Shown: positions 18,075-26,362, counted from the stretch's first letter. The stretch is 64,000 nucleotides of DNA from Nonomuraea coxensis DSM 45129 (GCF_019397265.1 NZ_CP068985.1:6378001-6442000); one strand, 5' to 3'. Translations and numbers: made by a program. Notes: generated from the sequence alone by a model not told the origin.

Positions 18075-18857
18075 TCAGCTTCCCGCCCCGGGATAGTACG
18101 GGGCCGCGAGGTGGGCGTACACGATCGTGTTGTCCCGGTAGCTGTGCGCCCGCCGGTCGAACGTCCCGCCGCAGGTCACCAGCCGCAGGCCCGGGTAGGG
18201 GAGCTTGCCGTAGACCTTCTTGGCGGGGAAGCCGGACTTCGGCGCGTGCTCGACCTTGTCCACGACGAAGACGGCCACCGAACGGTCGGCGCGCAGCACC
18301 TGCACCTGGTCGCCGCGCCTGACGTCCTTGAGCCGGGCGAAGACGGCGGGACCGCTCCTCGTGTCGAGGTGGCCGGTGATGACGGCGGCGCCGCGCTGCC
18401 CGGGGACGGGGGCGTAGCGGTACCAGCCGGCCAGGTTCGGCTGGTCGAGCGGCGGGTTCTCGATCGCGCCGCGGGCGTCCAGGCCCAGCTCCGTCAGCGG
18501 GGCCGCCACACCGACGGACGGGATGTGGACGGCGGTGGGACGGGCGGCCCGCATCGGCCGGGCGACCACGCCCACGGGCAGGGGGCCGGTCACGGGCGCG
18601 GCGCCGGGCGGCGCCTGACGCGCCGCCGTCCCCTCCGGCCGGGCCGTCGCCCGGGCTTGGTCGCCCCCGACGGGCTCGCCGCCGTCCCCGGCGATGCCGC
18701 GCAGCCCGTACGCGACCAGCGCCAGCCCCGCCACCGTGACCAGAGCCGCCAACCCCCAGACCCCCCACTGCCTACCCCCACCGGCCGTCCCGGTGGAGAG
18801 CACCGGACGCGCGCCCCCGCCGGCCGTCTCCGTGGGGGGCGACGGGTCAGCCGGCAT
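18075..18857 (-). CDS. Class F sortase
   Basis: A 260-residue protein: short cytosolic head, one transmembrane helix (about 33-52), an Ala/Pro linker, then the sortase barrel (about 105-255). The catalytic His is in VITGHLDTRSG, the Cys in LRLVTCGGTFD, and an Arg in RAHSYRDNTIVY. Sortases cleave a sorting signal and attach the protein to the cell wall. The ATG (18857) lies 11 bases inside the end of the upstream gene, whose product carries a C-terminal sorting signal, so enzyme and probable substrate are translated together. Confidence 0.9.
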   Translation of the reverse strand: MPADPSPPTETAGGGARPVLSTGTAGGGRQWGVWGLAALVTVAGLALVAYGLRGIAGDGGEPVGGDQARATARPEGTAARQAPPGAAPVTGPLPVGVVARPMRAARPTAVHIPSVGVAAPLTELGLDARGAIENPPLDQPNLAGWYRYAPVPGQRGAAVITGHLDTRSGPAVFARLKDVRRGDQVQVLRADRSVAVFVVDKVEHAPKSGFPAKKVYGKLPYPGLRLVTCGGTFDRRAHSYRDNTIVYAHLAAPYYPGAGS

Positions 18858-19524
18858 TCCGGCGGCGGCGTACCGCGACGCCGGTCAGGCCCGCGCCCGT
18901 GAGCAGGGCCACGCCGCCGACCGCGAACGGCCACACCGGCCCGTCCTGGACGAGCCCGCCGCCGCCGGTCTCGGGGTGGCCGCTGGGGATCCGGTGCTCG
19001 CGCTCGCGCGCCGGCCGCCAGGGCGCCTCCGACGCCTGCGGGGTGGGCGCCGAGGACCAGGAGTCCTGCGGGGCGGGGGCCCCGGACCAGGTGTCGCCAG
19101 GGGCCGGGGCGCTGGACCACGTGTCGCCGGGGGCCGGGGCGTCGGACCGGCTGTCGTCGGGGACGGGCGACCAGGAGTCGCCGCGGCCCGACCAGGAGTC
19201 GCCGGTGCCGGACCACGAGTCGTCACCGCCGCTCGGTGAGGAGGCGGCCGGCCGGGCGTCACCGCCCGTCCACGAGCTGTCGCCGGGCGTCCCGCAGCGC
19301 AGCGGCGGCGGCAGGACGCAGGCGGACCCCGTTCCCGGCACCTGCGGGTCGGTTCCGGTGACGGCGGCGGAGTGGACGGCGGAGGTGGAGGCGGCGACGG
19401 TGGAGGCGGCGGTGGAGGCGGCGGTGGAGGCGGCGGCGGTGCCGTAACCGGCCGCCAAGCTCACTCCCGCCACCACGAAGGCCGTCACCGCTCCCGCGGC
19501 CGCGAGACGTCGCGCTCTTGCCAT
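18847..19524 (-). CDS. Secreted repeat protein with LPXTG-like sorting signal
   Basis: A 225-residue protein starting at ATG 19524. A signal peptide (about 1-32), an Ala/Ser/Thr-rich stretch, one cysteine pair (SACVLPPPLRC) and a low-complexity region follow. The region repeats DSWSG and PAPGDTWSS/APAPQDSWSS units at about 95-160. The C-terminus has HPETGGGG (about 183), then a hydrophobic helix (about 197-217) and RRRR, which is the layout of a cell-wall sorting signal with L replaced by H. It is the likely dedicated substrate of the overlapping class F sortase. The rich Ser/Thr/Pro content suggests a surface stalk. Confidence 0.82.
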   Translation of the reverse strand: MARARRLAAAGAVTAFVVAGVSLAAGYGTAAASTAASTAASTVAASTSAVHSAAVTGTDPQVPGTGSACVLPPPLRCGTPGDSSWTGGDARPAASSPSGGDDSWSGTGDSWSGRGDSWSPVPDDSRSDAPAPGDTWSSAPAPGDTWSGAPAPQDSWSSAPTPQASEAPWRPAREREHRIPSGHPETGGGGLVQDGPVWPFAVGGVALLTGAGLTGVAVRRRRNAG

Positions 19525-19708
19525 GGAAGGCTCCCGAAGAGGTCGGCTGTCGCCCCCGATGCCCTAGAGAGCCTTGCGAACTATTGGACGAGCCGTCAAG
19601 TAATGTGACCGAAGTGAAACAGGCCGATACGTTCTGTGTGCGGTGTTTGGTGCTCGACCCGGGTGGCAGGGGACCTCGTGCAAGCCGTACAGGGGAGGAC
19701 GAAGCGCC

Positions 19709-19903
19709 ATGACCAACCCACAGCAGCCTGAACTACGCAGATCAGGCAAATCTGCCACCGAGTCCAAGTCCGCGAACGCCGTGCCCGAGACGAAGAGCGG
19801 CGGGAAGCGTTCGGCGCGGCCCCACGGCACCGACAAGGGCGGCAAGGGCGGCGGCAAAGGCGGCGGCGTGCCCCCCGGACAGCAGCCTCCGCACCCGGAG
19901 TGA
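19709..19903 (+). CDS. Small Lys/Gly-rich basic protein coupled to an MBL hydrolase
   Basis: A 64-residue protein starting at ATG 19709 behind GGGGAGGAC. It is hydrophilic and disordered: a KSATESKSAN stretch, then DKGGKGGGKGGG and a Pro-rich tail. No domain was recognised. Its TGA overlaps the GTG of the MBL-fold gene (GTGA, 19900-19903), so the two are translationally coupled. It may be a nucleic-acid-binding or chaperone-like peptide; this is not supported beyond composition. Confidence 0.65.
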   Translation: MTNPQQPELRRSGKSATESKSANAVPETKSGGKRSARPHGTDKGGKGGGKGGGVPPGQQPPHPE

Positions 19904-20724
19904 GCAGCGCCGTGAAGGGGAGCCTCCAGTTCATCGGGAACGCGACCACGCTGATCCGCTACAACGGCTTCACGCTGCTGACGGATCCCAACTTCCTGCA
20001 CCGGGGGCAGCGCGCCTACCTGGGCCACGGCCTGTTCTCGCGCCGCCTTACGGACCCCGCCCTGGAGATCGAGGACCTGCCGACCCTGGACGTGGTCGTG
20101 CTCTCGCACATGCACGGCGACCACTGGGACCGGGTCACCCGCAGGGGCCTCGACCACGACACGCCCATCGTCACCACCCTCTCGGCCGCGGGCAAGCTCC
20201 GCCGCCGGGGCTTCGGCCAGAGCGTCGGCCTTCGGCAGTGGCAGCAGCACGAGCTGCGCAACGCGCAGGGCAGCGTGACGATCACGGCCCTGCCCGCCAA
20301 GCACGCGCCGGGCCCGCTGGAGCGGCTGCTGCCGCCGGTCATCGGGACGATGCTGGAGTTCCGCGACCGCGAGGATCGGGTGGAGCTGCGCCTGCACATC
20401 AGCGGCGACACGCTGCTCGACCGCCGCCTCGACGCGATCCCGCGCCGCTTCCCGGAGATCGACGTGGCGCTCGTCCACCTGGGCGGGACCAAGCTGCTCG
20501 GGAGCGTGCTCGTGACCATGGACGGCAGCCAGGGCGCCTCGTGGGTGGACCTGCTCGACCCGCGTACGGTCGTGCCGATCCACTACGACGACTACACCGT
20601 CTTCACCTCGCCGCTGGACGACTTCCGGCACCACGTGGAGGAGGCGGGGCTGGGCGGCCGTGTGGTCTACCTGGAACGGGGCGAGACGCGGGAACTCGCG
20701 CCCCACCAGATCGCCCGCCGCTGA
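19900..20724 (+). CDS. MBL-fold metallo-hydrolase, UlaG/NAPE-PLD-like
   Basis: A 274-residue protein starting at GTG 19900. The di-metal site is intact: LSHMHGDHWD (about 67, HxHxDH), LPAKHAPG (about 130) and LHISGDTLLD (about 165), with a late His in VVPIHYDDYT (about 225). The N-terminus (LQFIGNATTLIRYNGFTLLTDPN) is the COG2220 signature. The family hydrolyses lactones, cyclic phosphates or phosphodiesters; the substrate is unknown. The coupled upstream small basic protein is unusual. It converges on the LigD polymerase gene across a short GC-rich repeat region. Confidence 0.88.
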   Translation: MSSAVKGSLQFIGNATTLIRYNGFTLLTDPNFLHRGQRAYLGHGLFSRRLTDPALEIEDLPTLDVVVLSHMHGDHWDRVTRRGLDHDTPIVTTLSAAGKLRRRGFGQSVGLRQWQQHELRNAQGSVTITALPAKHAPGPLERLLPPVIGTMLEFRDREDRVELRLHISGDTLLDRRLDAIPRRFPEIDVALVHLGGTKLLGSVLVTMDGSQGASWVDLLDPRTVVPIHYDDYTVFTSPLDDFRHHVEEAGLGGRVVYLERGETRELAPHQIARR

Positions 20725-20797
20725 CCCGTCGCTGACCCGCCGCTGACCGGCCTCGGCCTCGCCTGGCCCGGCCTCGCCTGGCCCGGCCCGGCCCCGG

Positions 20798-21802
20798 CTA
20801 GCCTTCCTGGTGCCGGGCGCGGCTGGGCTGCACCCGCATCGGCTCGCCCGGCATTTTGGGATAGTTGGGCGGATAGGGCATGTCGCCGCGGTCGTCCTTG
20901 GCGTAGAGCTCCAGCAGCGGCTCGATCGAGTAGGCGTGGTCGTCGATGGCCGCGTGCACGTCGCCCAGCTCGGCGAAGCGCGCGGGCACGGTGCGGATGT
21001 CGAAGTCGCGCGGATCGGCGTCGGCCAGCTCCTCCCACGTCAGCGGGGTGGAGACGGGCGCGTGCGGCTGGGCCCGCACGGAGTAGGCGCTGACGACGGT
21101 GCGGTCGCGGGCGTTCTGGTTGAAGTCGATGAAGACCCGCTGCCCGCGCTCCTCCTTCCACCAGGCGGTGGTGACCAGGCTCGGATCGCGCTCCTCGACC
21201 GCCCTGGCCAGGGCGATGCCGGCGTGACGGACCTGGATGAAGTCCCACCTCGGCTCGATGCGGACGGCGATGTGCGCGCCCCGGTTGCCGGAGGTCTTGA
21301 CGAAGCCGGTCATGCCCAGCTCGCCGAGGACGTCCCTGGTCAGGAAGGCGGCCCTGCGCGCGGCGTCGAAGTCGAGGCCGGGCTGCGGGTCGAGGTCGAT
21401 GCGCAGCTCGTCGGGATGCTCGACGTCGGCGGCCCGCACCTGCCAGGGGTGGAAGTCGATGGTGCCGAGATTGGCGCAGTAGGCCAGAGCGGCCACCTCG
21501 GTGACGCGCAGGGACTGCGCCGTGCGGCCGCTCGGGAAGGTAACGGTGACCGACTGGAGCCAGTCGGGGTGCTTGGGAGGCATGCGCTTCTGGTAGATGG
21601 CCTCGGTCTGGACCCCGTCGGGATGGCGCTTGATGTTGGTCGGGCGGTCGCGCAGCGCCCGCAGCGCGCCCTCCCCGACGCTGACGTAGTAGGCCACGAG
21701 CTCGCGCTTGGTGGCGCCGAGCTGCGGGAAGTAGACCTTGTCGGGGTTGGTCACCTTGACGGTGCGCTCCCCCACCTCCAGCTCGATGAACGGCGATGCC
21801 AT
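20798..21802 (-). CDS. ligD: Non-homologous end-joining polymerase/primase, LigD polymerase-domain type
   Basis: A 334-residue stand-alone LigD polymerase domain (AEP fold) starting at ATG 21802. Metal-binding ELRIDLDPQ (about 145), the nucleotide site KTSGNRGAHI (about 178) and the third acidic motif QRVFIDFNQN (about 240) are present. No ligase or phosphoesterase domain is attached, so it must act with a separate ligase; a LigC-type ligase lies about 10 kb away in the same window. The family fills gaps with ribonucleotides during double-strand break repair. No Ku gene is visible here. Confidence 0.92.
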   Translation of the reverse strand: MASPFIELEVGERTVKVTNPDKVYFPQLGATKRELVAYYVSVGEGALRALRDRPTNIKRHPDGVQTEAIYQKRMPPKHPDWLQSVTVTFPSGRTAQSLRVTEVAALAYCANLGTIDFHPWQVRAADVEHPDELRIDLDPQPGLDFDAARRAAFLTRDVLGELGMTGFVKTSGNRGAHIAVRIEPRWDFIQVRHAGIALARAVEERDPSLVTTAWWKEERGQRVFIDFNQNARDRTVVSAYSVRAQPHAPVSTPLTWEELADADPRDFDIRTVPARFAELGDVHAAIDDHAYSIEPLLELYAKDDRGDMPYPPNYPKMPGEPMRVQPSRARHQEG

Positions 21803-22170
21803 ACCCAGGAACCTACAGCCCTTCTCCGACAGAAACGGGGTGGGAGGGCCGGCCGCGAACAGGGTGGGCCCGCCCCGGAGCACTTCTCGGTGGCGGGACC
21901 GAGGGCTCGACAGGGCGGGCCTGCAGACCGTCCGCCGCCGTTCCGGGCGCTGGCGCGCCACCCGGCCGGCCGTTCCGACCCCTTCAGCGGCGCCAGCACG
22001 GGCGTGGGCTGTGCCGCTCATCGGGTCCGCGGACGATCTCACCCCTTCGCAGGAGGCGATGACACCCCCTTACCGACAAAGACGCGAATTCTCCCCAGAA
22101 TGGATGCTTCACCCTGCGGAGATCTCTTTTTGCCGGATCTCGCGCTTCGGCCGTCTCGTACCCTGGGGGT
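21803..22170. other. Intergenic region between ligD and msrB
   Basis: These 368 bases lie between divergent genes and must hold both promoters. A TACCCT box (22159-22164) ends six bases before the msrB ATG, which would fit a leaderless start. I see no gene, strong hairpin or long repeat; the open frames have non-coding composition. Confidence 0.5.
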
Positions 22171-22572
22171 ATGGAAAAGGTCGTCAAGAGCGAGGCCGAA
22201 TGGCGGTCGCAGCTCTCCCCGGAGGAGTACCACGTCCTCAGGGAGGCCGGGACCGAGCGCCCGTTCACGGGGGAGTACGTCGACACCAAGGTCGAGGGCG
22301 TCTACTCGTGCCGCGCCTGCGGCGCCGAGTTGTTCCGCTCCGACACGAAGTTCGAGTCGCACTGCGGGTGGCCGAGCTTCTACGCCCCCTCCGAGTCCGA
22401 CGCGGTGAAGCTGATCGAGGACCGCAGCCTCGGCATGGTCCGCACCGAGGTGCGGTGCGAGCGCTGCGACTCGCACCTGGGGCACGTCTTCCACGGCGAG
22501 GGCTACCCCACGCCCACCGATGACCGTTACTGCATCAACTCGGTGTCGCTGCGTCTCGAACCCAAGGCGTGA
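22171..22572 (+). CDS. msrB: Peptide methionine-R-sulfoxide reductase
   Basis: A 133-residue protein starting at ATG 22171. Two zinc CxxC motifs (YSCRACGAEL, about 46, and VRCERCDSHLG, about 93), GWPSF in the middle (about 66) and the catalytic Cys in DRYCINSVSLRL (about 119) are all present. It reduces methionine-R-sulfoxide in proteins. It is a single gene followed by a 50-base hairpin shared with the convergent repeat-protein gene. Confidence 0.95.
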   Translation: MEKVVKSEAEWRSQLSPEEYHVLREAGTERPFTGEYVDTKVEGVYSCRACGAELFRSDTKFESHCGWPSFYAPSESDAVKLIEDRSLGMVRTEVRCERCDSHLGHVFHGEGYPTPTDDRYCINSVSLRLEPKA

Positions 22573-22644
22573 TCACTCAGCGACTCCGCGTACCAATCTT
22601 GGGCCACGGGTAAGCCCCTCCGCGTGCGGTTCATCCATCTCCGC

Positions 22645-22694
22645 CACCGCTGGGTGACGATCGAGACCATCGGTCGCGTCGTCACCCAGCGGTG
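22645..22694. terminator. Very strong bidirectional hairpin, 16-bp perfect stem
   Basis: CACCGCTGGGTGACGA (22645-22660) and its exact complement TCGTCACCCAGCGGTG (22679-22694) flank 18 bases that contain a second small stem (GACC ATC GGTC). It lies between the msrB stop and the end of the convergent membrane-protein gene, so it most likely ends both transcripts. Confidence 0.75.
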
Positions 22695-22746
22695 CGAGGT
22701 GTGCGCGAAGACGCGCGTACGGGTGCGTTGACCCCGGCGGCGGCGC

Positions 22747-23970
22747 TCAGCCCGGGGCGGGGTGGGTGAGGGTGCAACTGCGGTCGGAGGGGCCGAGGAT
22801 GTTGGCGAGCACGGGGTTGCCGTTCCCGCCGAACCGCGCGTGCACGAACACCACGCGCCGGGCCGCTCCGGCGGCGCGCAGGTAGTCCATGCCGCGCTCG
22901 CACAGGACGACGGCGGTGCGGGAGTTGTGCGCGGACTCCGGCAGGTTCGTATAGATGCGTAAATATCCGCCGACGGAGCGGATGTCCGTGACACGGCTCT
23001 GCGCCCTGTCGGCAGGGCTCCAGTGCGCGCGGAAGTAGTCCATCGCGCGGTGGTCGGTGTGCGAGGAAGGGCCGTCGGACCGGTACTCGCCGGCCCGGTA
23101 GCCAGCGGTCGTGTCCGGGGCGGGAACGGCGAGCAACCCTTCGTCCAGGGGTGGGATGCCGCCGGGGATCGCGGCCGGGTCAGAGGTGGGGGCGCCCGGG
23201 ACCGGCGCCGTCGTGGCGGCGCCCCCGTTGAGCGCGCCCGTCGCGGCACCGGCCCGCCTGGGGGCGGCGGTCCCCCGGGAGGTGGCGGACGAACCCGGAC
23301 CCCCTGGGTCCGCAGTCCCCCCGGACGTGGCGGACGAGCCCAGATCCCCTGGGTCCGCAGTCCCCCCGGACGTGACCGACGAGCCCAGATCCCCTTGTGC
23401 CGTCGTTCCCCCTGACGTGGCAGACGAGCCCGGGGCTCCTGGGGCCGTCGCCTGGCCCGCGTCGCCCGCTCCCGACGGGACGCCGGGCCGCGGTTCCGTG
23501 CCGGCGGCTCGCCCGGGTGACTCCGGACCGCCTGGCAACGCGGCCGACGCGGGACCGCCAGTCCCACCGCCGGCCACTGCCCCACCGAACACCCCGCCGC
23601 TGGAGAGCGCCCACGCCACTCCCCCTGCCAGCAAGAGCACCCCCATGACCATCGCGACCACCGGACGCGCAGAAGCCCGGCCCGCAGAGGTGGGACGGGC
23701 CGCGTCTTTCCGCGTCCCGCGCCCCCACAGCCCGCGCCCCAGCAGCCCGCGGCCCCATAGGCCGCGCCCCCGCAGCCCGCGGCCCCATAGGCCGCGCCCC
23801 CGCAGGCCGCGCCCTCGCAGGCCGCGCCCCCGCAGGCCGTACCCCCGCAGGTCGCGGCGTGGTCGGTGGGCCGCGTGCCGCCCGCTCGCGTGTCTGCGGC
23901 TCCCCGCCCGCGGGACCTGCCGCGCCGGATCCAGGTCCGGTGCGCGGCTGGGCTTGCCGGATAGTCGCAT
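22747..23970 (-). CDS. Membrane protein with GRGLR/W pentapeptide head and 15-residue repeats
   Basis: A 407-residue protein. ATG 23970 is chosen because AAGGAG lies six bases upstream; GTG 23985 is the longer alternative. Residues about 45-85 form a basic cytosolic head of nine five-residue repeats of G-R-G-L-R/W. One transmembrane helix follows (about 103-123), then a Gly/Ala/Ser-rich exterior with four 15-residue repeats (GDLGSSATSGGTADP type). A compact globular end (about 285-405) contains TDHRAMDYFRAHW, GGYLRIYTNL and two cysteines (VVLCERG, DRSCTLTH) that could form a disulfide. The C-terminal domain was not assigned to a family. Confidence 0.8.
   Translation of the reverse strand: MRLSGKPSRAPDLDPARQVPRAGSRRHASGRHAAHRPRRDLRGYGLRGRGLRGRGLRGRGLWGRGLRGRGLWGRGLLGRGLWGRGTRKDAARPTSAGRASARPVVAMVMGVLLLAGGVAWALSSGGVFGGAVAGGGTGGPASAALPGGPESPGRAAGTEPRPGVPSGAGDAGQATAPGAPGSSATSGGTTAQGDLGSSVTSGGTADPGDLGSSATSGGTADPGGPGSSATSRGTAAPRRAGAATGALNGGAATTAPVPGAPTSDPAAIPGGIPPLDEGLLAVPAPDTTAGYRAGEYRSDGPSSHTDHRAMDYFRAHWSPADRAQSRVTDIRSVGGYLRIYTNLPESAHNSRTAVVLCERGMDYLRAAGAARRVVFVHARFGGNGNPVLANILGPSDRSCTLTHPAPG
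23271..23450 (-). repeat. Four 45-bp tandem repeats
   Basis: Units at 23271-23315, 23316-23360, 23361-23405 and 23406-23450 share the core ACGTGGCGGACGAGCCC. They encode four 15-residue exterior repeats of the membrane protein; the two middle units are the most alike. Confidence 0.85.
23717..23851 (-). repeat. Nine 15-bp tandem repeats
   Basis: Units of the form CCGCGCCCCCGCAGG occur nine times in register and encode the basic G-R-G-L-R/W repeats of the cytosolic head. Two alternating variants (CCCCCGCAG and GCCCCATAG) mark duplication of a 30-bp pair. Confidence 0.85.
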
Positions 23971-24046
23971 CCCGGGCTCCTTCACCCCCGTGGCCCCGGC
24001 CCTCCGGGGCTTGCCGGTGTAGGACGCCTACGATCACACTACGGTT

Positions 24047-24985
24047 GTGGCCCAGGACGAGATCCTGACATGTCGTGAGTTGCGCAAGACGTTCGGCGAT
24101 CTCGTGGCGGTCGCCGACGTCGGCTTCACCATCGCCGCCGGCGAGACGTACGGACTCCTGGACCCCAACGGCGCGGGCAAGACGACCACGATCTCGATGA
24201 TCGCCGGGATCCTCGACCGCGACGGCGGCGAGGTGCTGGTCTGCGGCCGGCCGCACAGCCCGTCGAGCACCTGGGGCAAGCGCCGCATCGGCTACGTCCC
24301 CCAGGAGCTCGCCCTCTACCCCGACCTCACCGCCCGCGAGAACCTGCGCTTCTTCGCCCGCCTCCACGGCCTGGGCCGCGCCGAGGCCCGCCGCCGCGCC
24401 GACGAGGTGCTGGCCGTCGTCGGCCTCACCGACCGGGCCGGGGACGCCGTCAAGGAGCTCTCCGGCGGCATGAAGCGCCGGCTCAACATCGGTGCCGGCC
24501 TCCTGCACCGCCCGCCCCTGCTGATCCTGGACGAGCCCACCGCGGGCGTGGACCCGCAGAGCCGCCACGCCATCCTGGAGAGCGTCGCCGCCCTCGCCGG
24601 CGAGGGCGCCGCGATCCTCTGCACCACCCACTACATGGAGGAGGCCGAACGCCTCTGCGACCGCATCGGCATCCTCGACCACGGCAGGATCAGGGCCGAG
24701 GGCACCCGCAGGGAGCTGGTCGGCCTGGTGGGCGAGCTGGACCGGATCACGCTGACGGTCGAGGGCCCGCGGCTGGTTCCGTCGCTGCTGGCGCTGCCCG
24801 AGGTGCGCGAGGCCACCGGGCACGAGGGCCGCGTCGAGGTGATGGTCGAGGACGCCGGTCGCGCGCTGCCCCGGGTCCTCGGCGCGGCCTCGGACGCGGG
24901 CGTGACCGTACGCGCGGTCGAGGTGCACGAGCCGAACCTGGAGTCGGTGTTCCTGCACCTCACCGGCAAGGCGCTGCGGGACTGA
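24047..24985 (+). CDS. ABC transporter ATPase with altered Walker A
   Basis: A 312-residue ABC-2-type exporter ATPase starting at GTG 24047. Q-loop VPQELALYPDLT (about 85), signature LSGGMKRRLN (about 140), Walker B LLILDEPTAGVD (about 160) and the H-loop CTTHYMEEAE (about 192) are all present. The P-loop reads LDPNGAGKTT, where the first glycine of GxxGxGKT is Asp (codon GAC for GGC). The C-terminal 80 residues match the usual exporter extension. The next gene is a wrecked permease, so the transporter is probably non-functional. Confidence 0.88.
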   Translation: MAQDEILTCRELRKTFGDLVAVADVGFTIAAGETYGLLDPNGAGKTTTISMIAGILDRDGGEVLVCGRPHSPSSTWGKRRIGYVPQELALYPDLTARENLRFFARLHGLGRAEARRRADEVLAVVGLTDRAGDAVKELSGGMKRRLNIGAGLLHRPPLLILDEPTAGVDPQSRHAILESVAALAGEGAAILCTTHYMEEAERLCDRIGILDHGRIRAEGTRRELVGLVGELDRITLTVEGPRLVPSLLALPEVREATGHEGRVEVMVEDAGRALPRVLGAASDAGVTVRAVEVHEPNLESVFLHLTGKALRD

Positions 24986-25013
24986 CGGGCGGGCGACGCT
25001 CCTCGTCCTGGCG

Positions 25014-25664
25014 ATGGATCTGCGCCGGCGGGTACGTGACCGCTCCCCTTTCCTGCTCGCGCACGTGGCGCCGTTCAGCCTGGCGGCCGTGTTCAGCCTG
25101 GTGTCCGGAGGCATCGGCACGCAGGTGACGCCGGCGCTCGCGCTGGCCGACCGGGACGGCGGGCCGGCCGCCACCGCCTTCGCCGAGCGGGCGCTGCGCC
25201 CCCTGGAGCGGGACGGCGTCATCAGGCTGCGCCCGGTCGCGGACGAGCGGGAGGCGCGGGCGGCGGTGGAGCGGGCGACGGCGGTCCCCCGCCCGGTCAC
25301 GGTCGAGCCGCCGGGGTCGCCGCCACGGCCGTCCTCATGATCGCCACGGCGCTGCTGCTGGGCGCGCGCTGGGACCACCCGCTGGGAGTGGGGCTGCTCG
25401 TCGTGACGGGCGTTGCGGCCGCGACCGGCATCATCGCACTGGTGGCGACGGTGGCGAGGACCGCCGAGCAGGCGGGCAACCTGCAGAGCATCGTCGCGCT
25501 GCTGCCGGCCCTTCGGGCTGGTGAGCGGCGGGGCCGCGATGCTGCTCGGGGCGGCGGCGCGCACCGAGCAGCAGGCGGGCGCGCTGGGCCTGCTGCTCGC
25601 CCTGGGCCTGGCCGTGGTCGGCGCATGGCGTCTGCGCGCCGCCCTGACCACCACGACCAGTTAG
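25014..25664 (+). pseudogene. ABC-2 permease remnant with frameshifts and deletion
   Basis: Homology-like pieces lie in two frames. The N-terminal piece (25014-25300: MDLRRRVRDRSPFLLAH, then SLAAVFSLVSGG) is followed in a different frame by TM-rich sequence (from about 25320: GVAATAVLMIATALLLG, then VARTAEQAGNLQSIVALL). The original frame resumes at about 25510 (GLVSGGAAMLLGAAARTEQQ) to a stop at 25664. Typical ABC-2 permeases are 350-400 residues with six helices; here much of the middle is missing. The start codon ATG 25014 lies 29 bases after the ATPase stop, as in an operon. It overlaps the convergent hemQ end by 4 bases. Confidence 0.8.
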
Positions 25665-26362
25665 GGAAGGGCGGCGACCAGCTCGCGCACCGGCTTGCGG
25701 GCGCCGGTGTAGAACGGGATCTCGACCCGGGTGTGCCGACGGGCCGAGGCGCCGCGCAGCGTGCGCATGAGGTCCACGATGCGGTGCAGCTCGTCGGCCT
25801 CGAACGCGAGCATCCACTCGTAGTCGTTGAGCGAGAAGCAGGAGACGGTGTTGGCCCGCACGTCGGGGTAGTCGCGCGCCATCCGGCCGTGCTCGGCCAG
25901 CATCGCCCGCCGCTCGGAGTCCTCCAGGAGGTACCACTCGTAGGAGCGGACGAACGGGTAGACGCTCACGTAGGCGCGCGGCTCCTCCTCGGCGAGGAAG
26001 GCCGGGATGTGCGACTTGTTGAACTCGGCCGGCCGGTGCAGCGCCATGGCCGACCAGACGGGCCTGCTGTGCCGGCCGAGCGCCGTGCGGCGGAAGCGGG
26101 AGTAGACGTCCTGCAGGTCCTCCGGCGTCGGCGCGTGCCACCAGAACATGAAGTCGGCGTCGGCCCGCAGCCCGGCGACGTCGTAGACCCCCCTGGTCAC
26201 GACGTCCTTGCCCGCGGCCTGCTCCAGCAGCTCCTCGACCTCGCCCGCCAGGCCGTCGCGGTCGGCGGGGCACGGCTCGGTCGCCTGGAAGACCGACCAC
26301 ATGGTGTAGCGGATCACCTGGTTGAGATCGCGGGCCTTCGGCCGCGGAGCTCCTTCTGTCAT
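25661..26362 (-). CDS. hemQ: Coproheme decarboxylase (chlorite dismutase family)
   Basis: A 233-residue protein starting at ATG 26362, which overlaps the upstream hemY stop by four bases (ATGA). Family motifs [12 protein letters not shown] (about 77), [13 protein letters not shown] (about 142), [14 protein letters not shown] with the conserved haem-ligand His (about 158) and [13 protein letters not shown] are present. HemQ removes two propionates from iron-coproporphyrin III to give haem b, the last step of the coproporphyrin-dependent pathway. Together with HemY and HemE nearby it makes most of the late haem branch; the ferrochelatase is not in the window. Confidence 0.94.
   Translation of the reverse strand: MTEGAPRPKARDLNQVIRYTMWSVFQATEPCPADRDGLAGEVEELLEQAAGKDVVTRGVYDVAGLRADADFMFWWHAPTPEDLQDVYSRFRRTALGRHSRPVWSAMALHRPAEFNKSHIPAFLAEEEPRAYVSVYPFVRSYEWYLLEDSERRAMLAEHGRMARDYPDVRANTVSCFSLNDYEWMLAFEADELHRIVDLMRTLRGASARRHTRVEIPFYTGARKPVRELVAALP

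Noticed and set aside
20725-20797. Short repeats (CGCTGACC and GGCCTCGCCTGGCCC) between MBL and ligD genes
   Set aside because: Only two or three degenerate copies; not a CRISPR or a clear terminator.
22624-22731. A 35-residue frame with a CxxC motif
   Set aside because: No ribosome site, and it lies inside a perfect 16-bp inverted repeat that is better explained as a terminator. Kept as a finding, not as a gene.
23717-23851. Possible CRISPR-like array
   Set aside because: Repeats are contiguous 15-bp coding units without spacers; they encode a peptide repeat.
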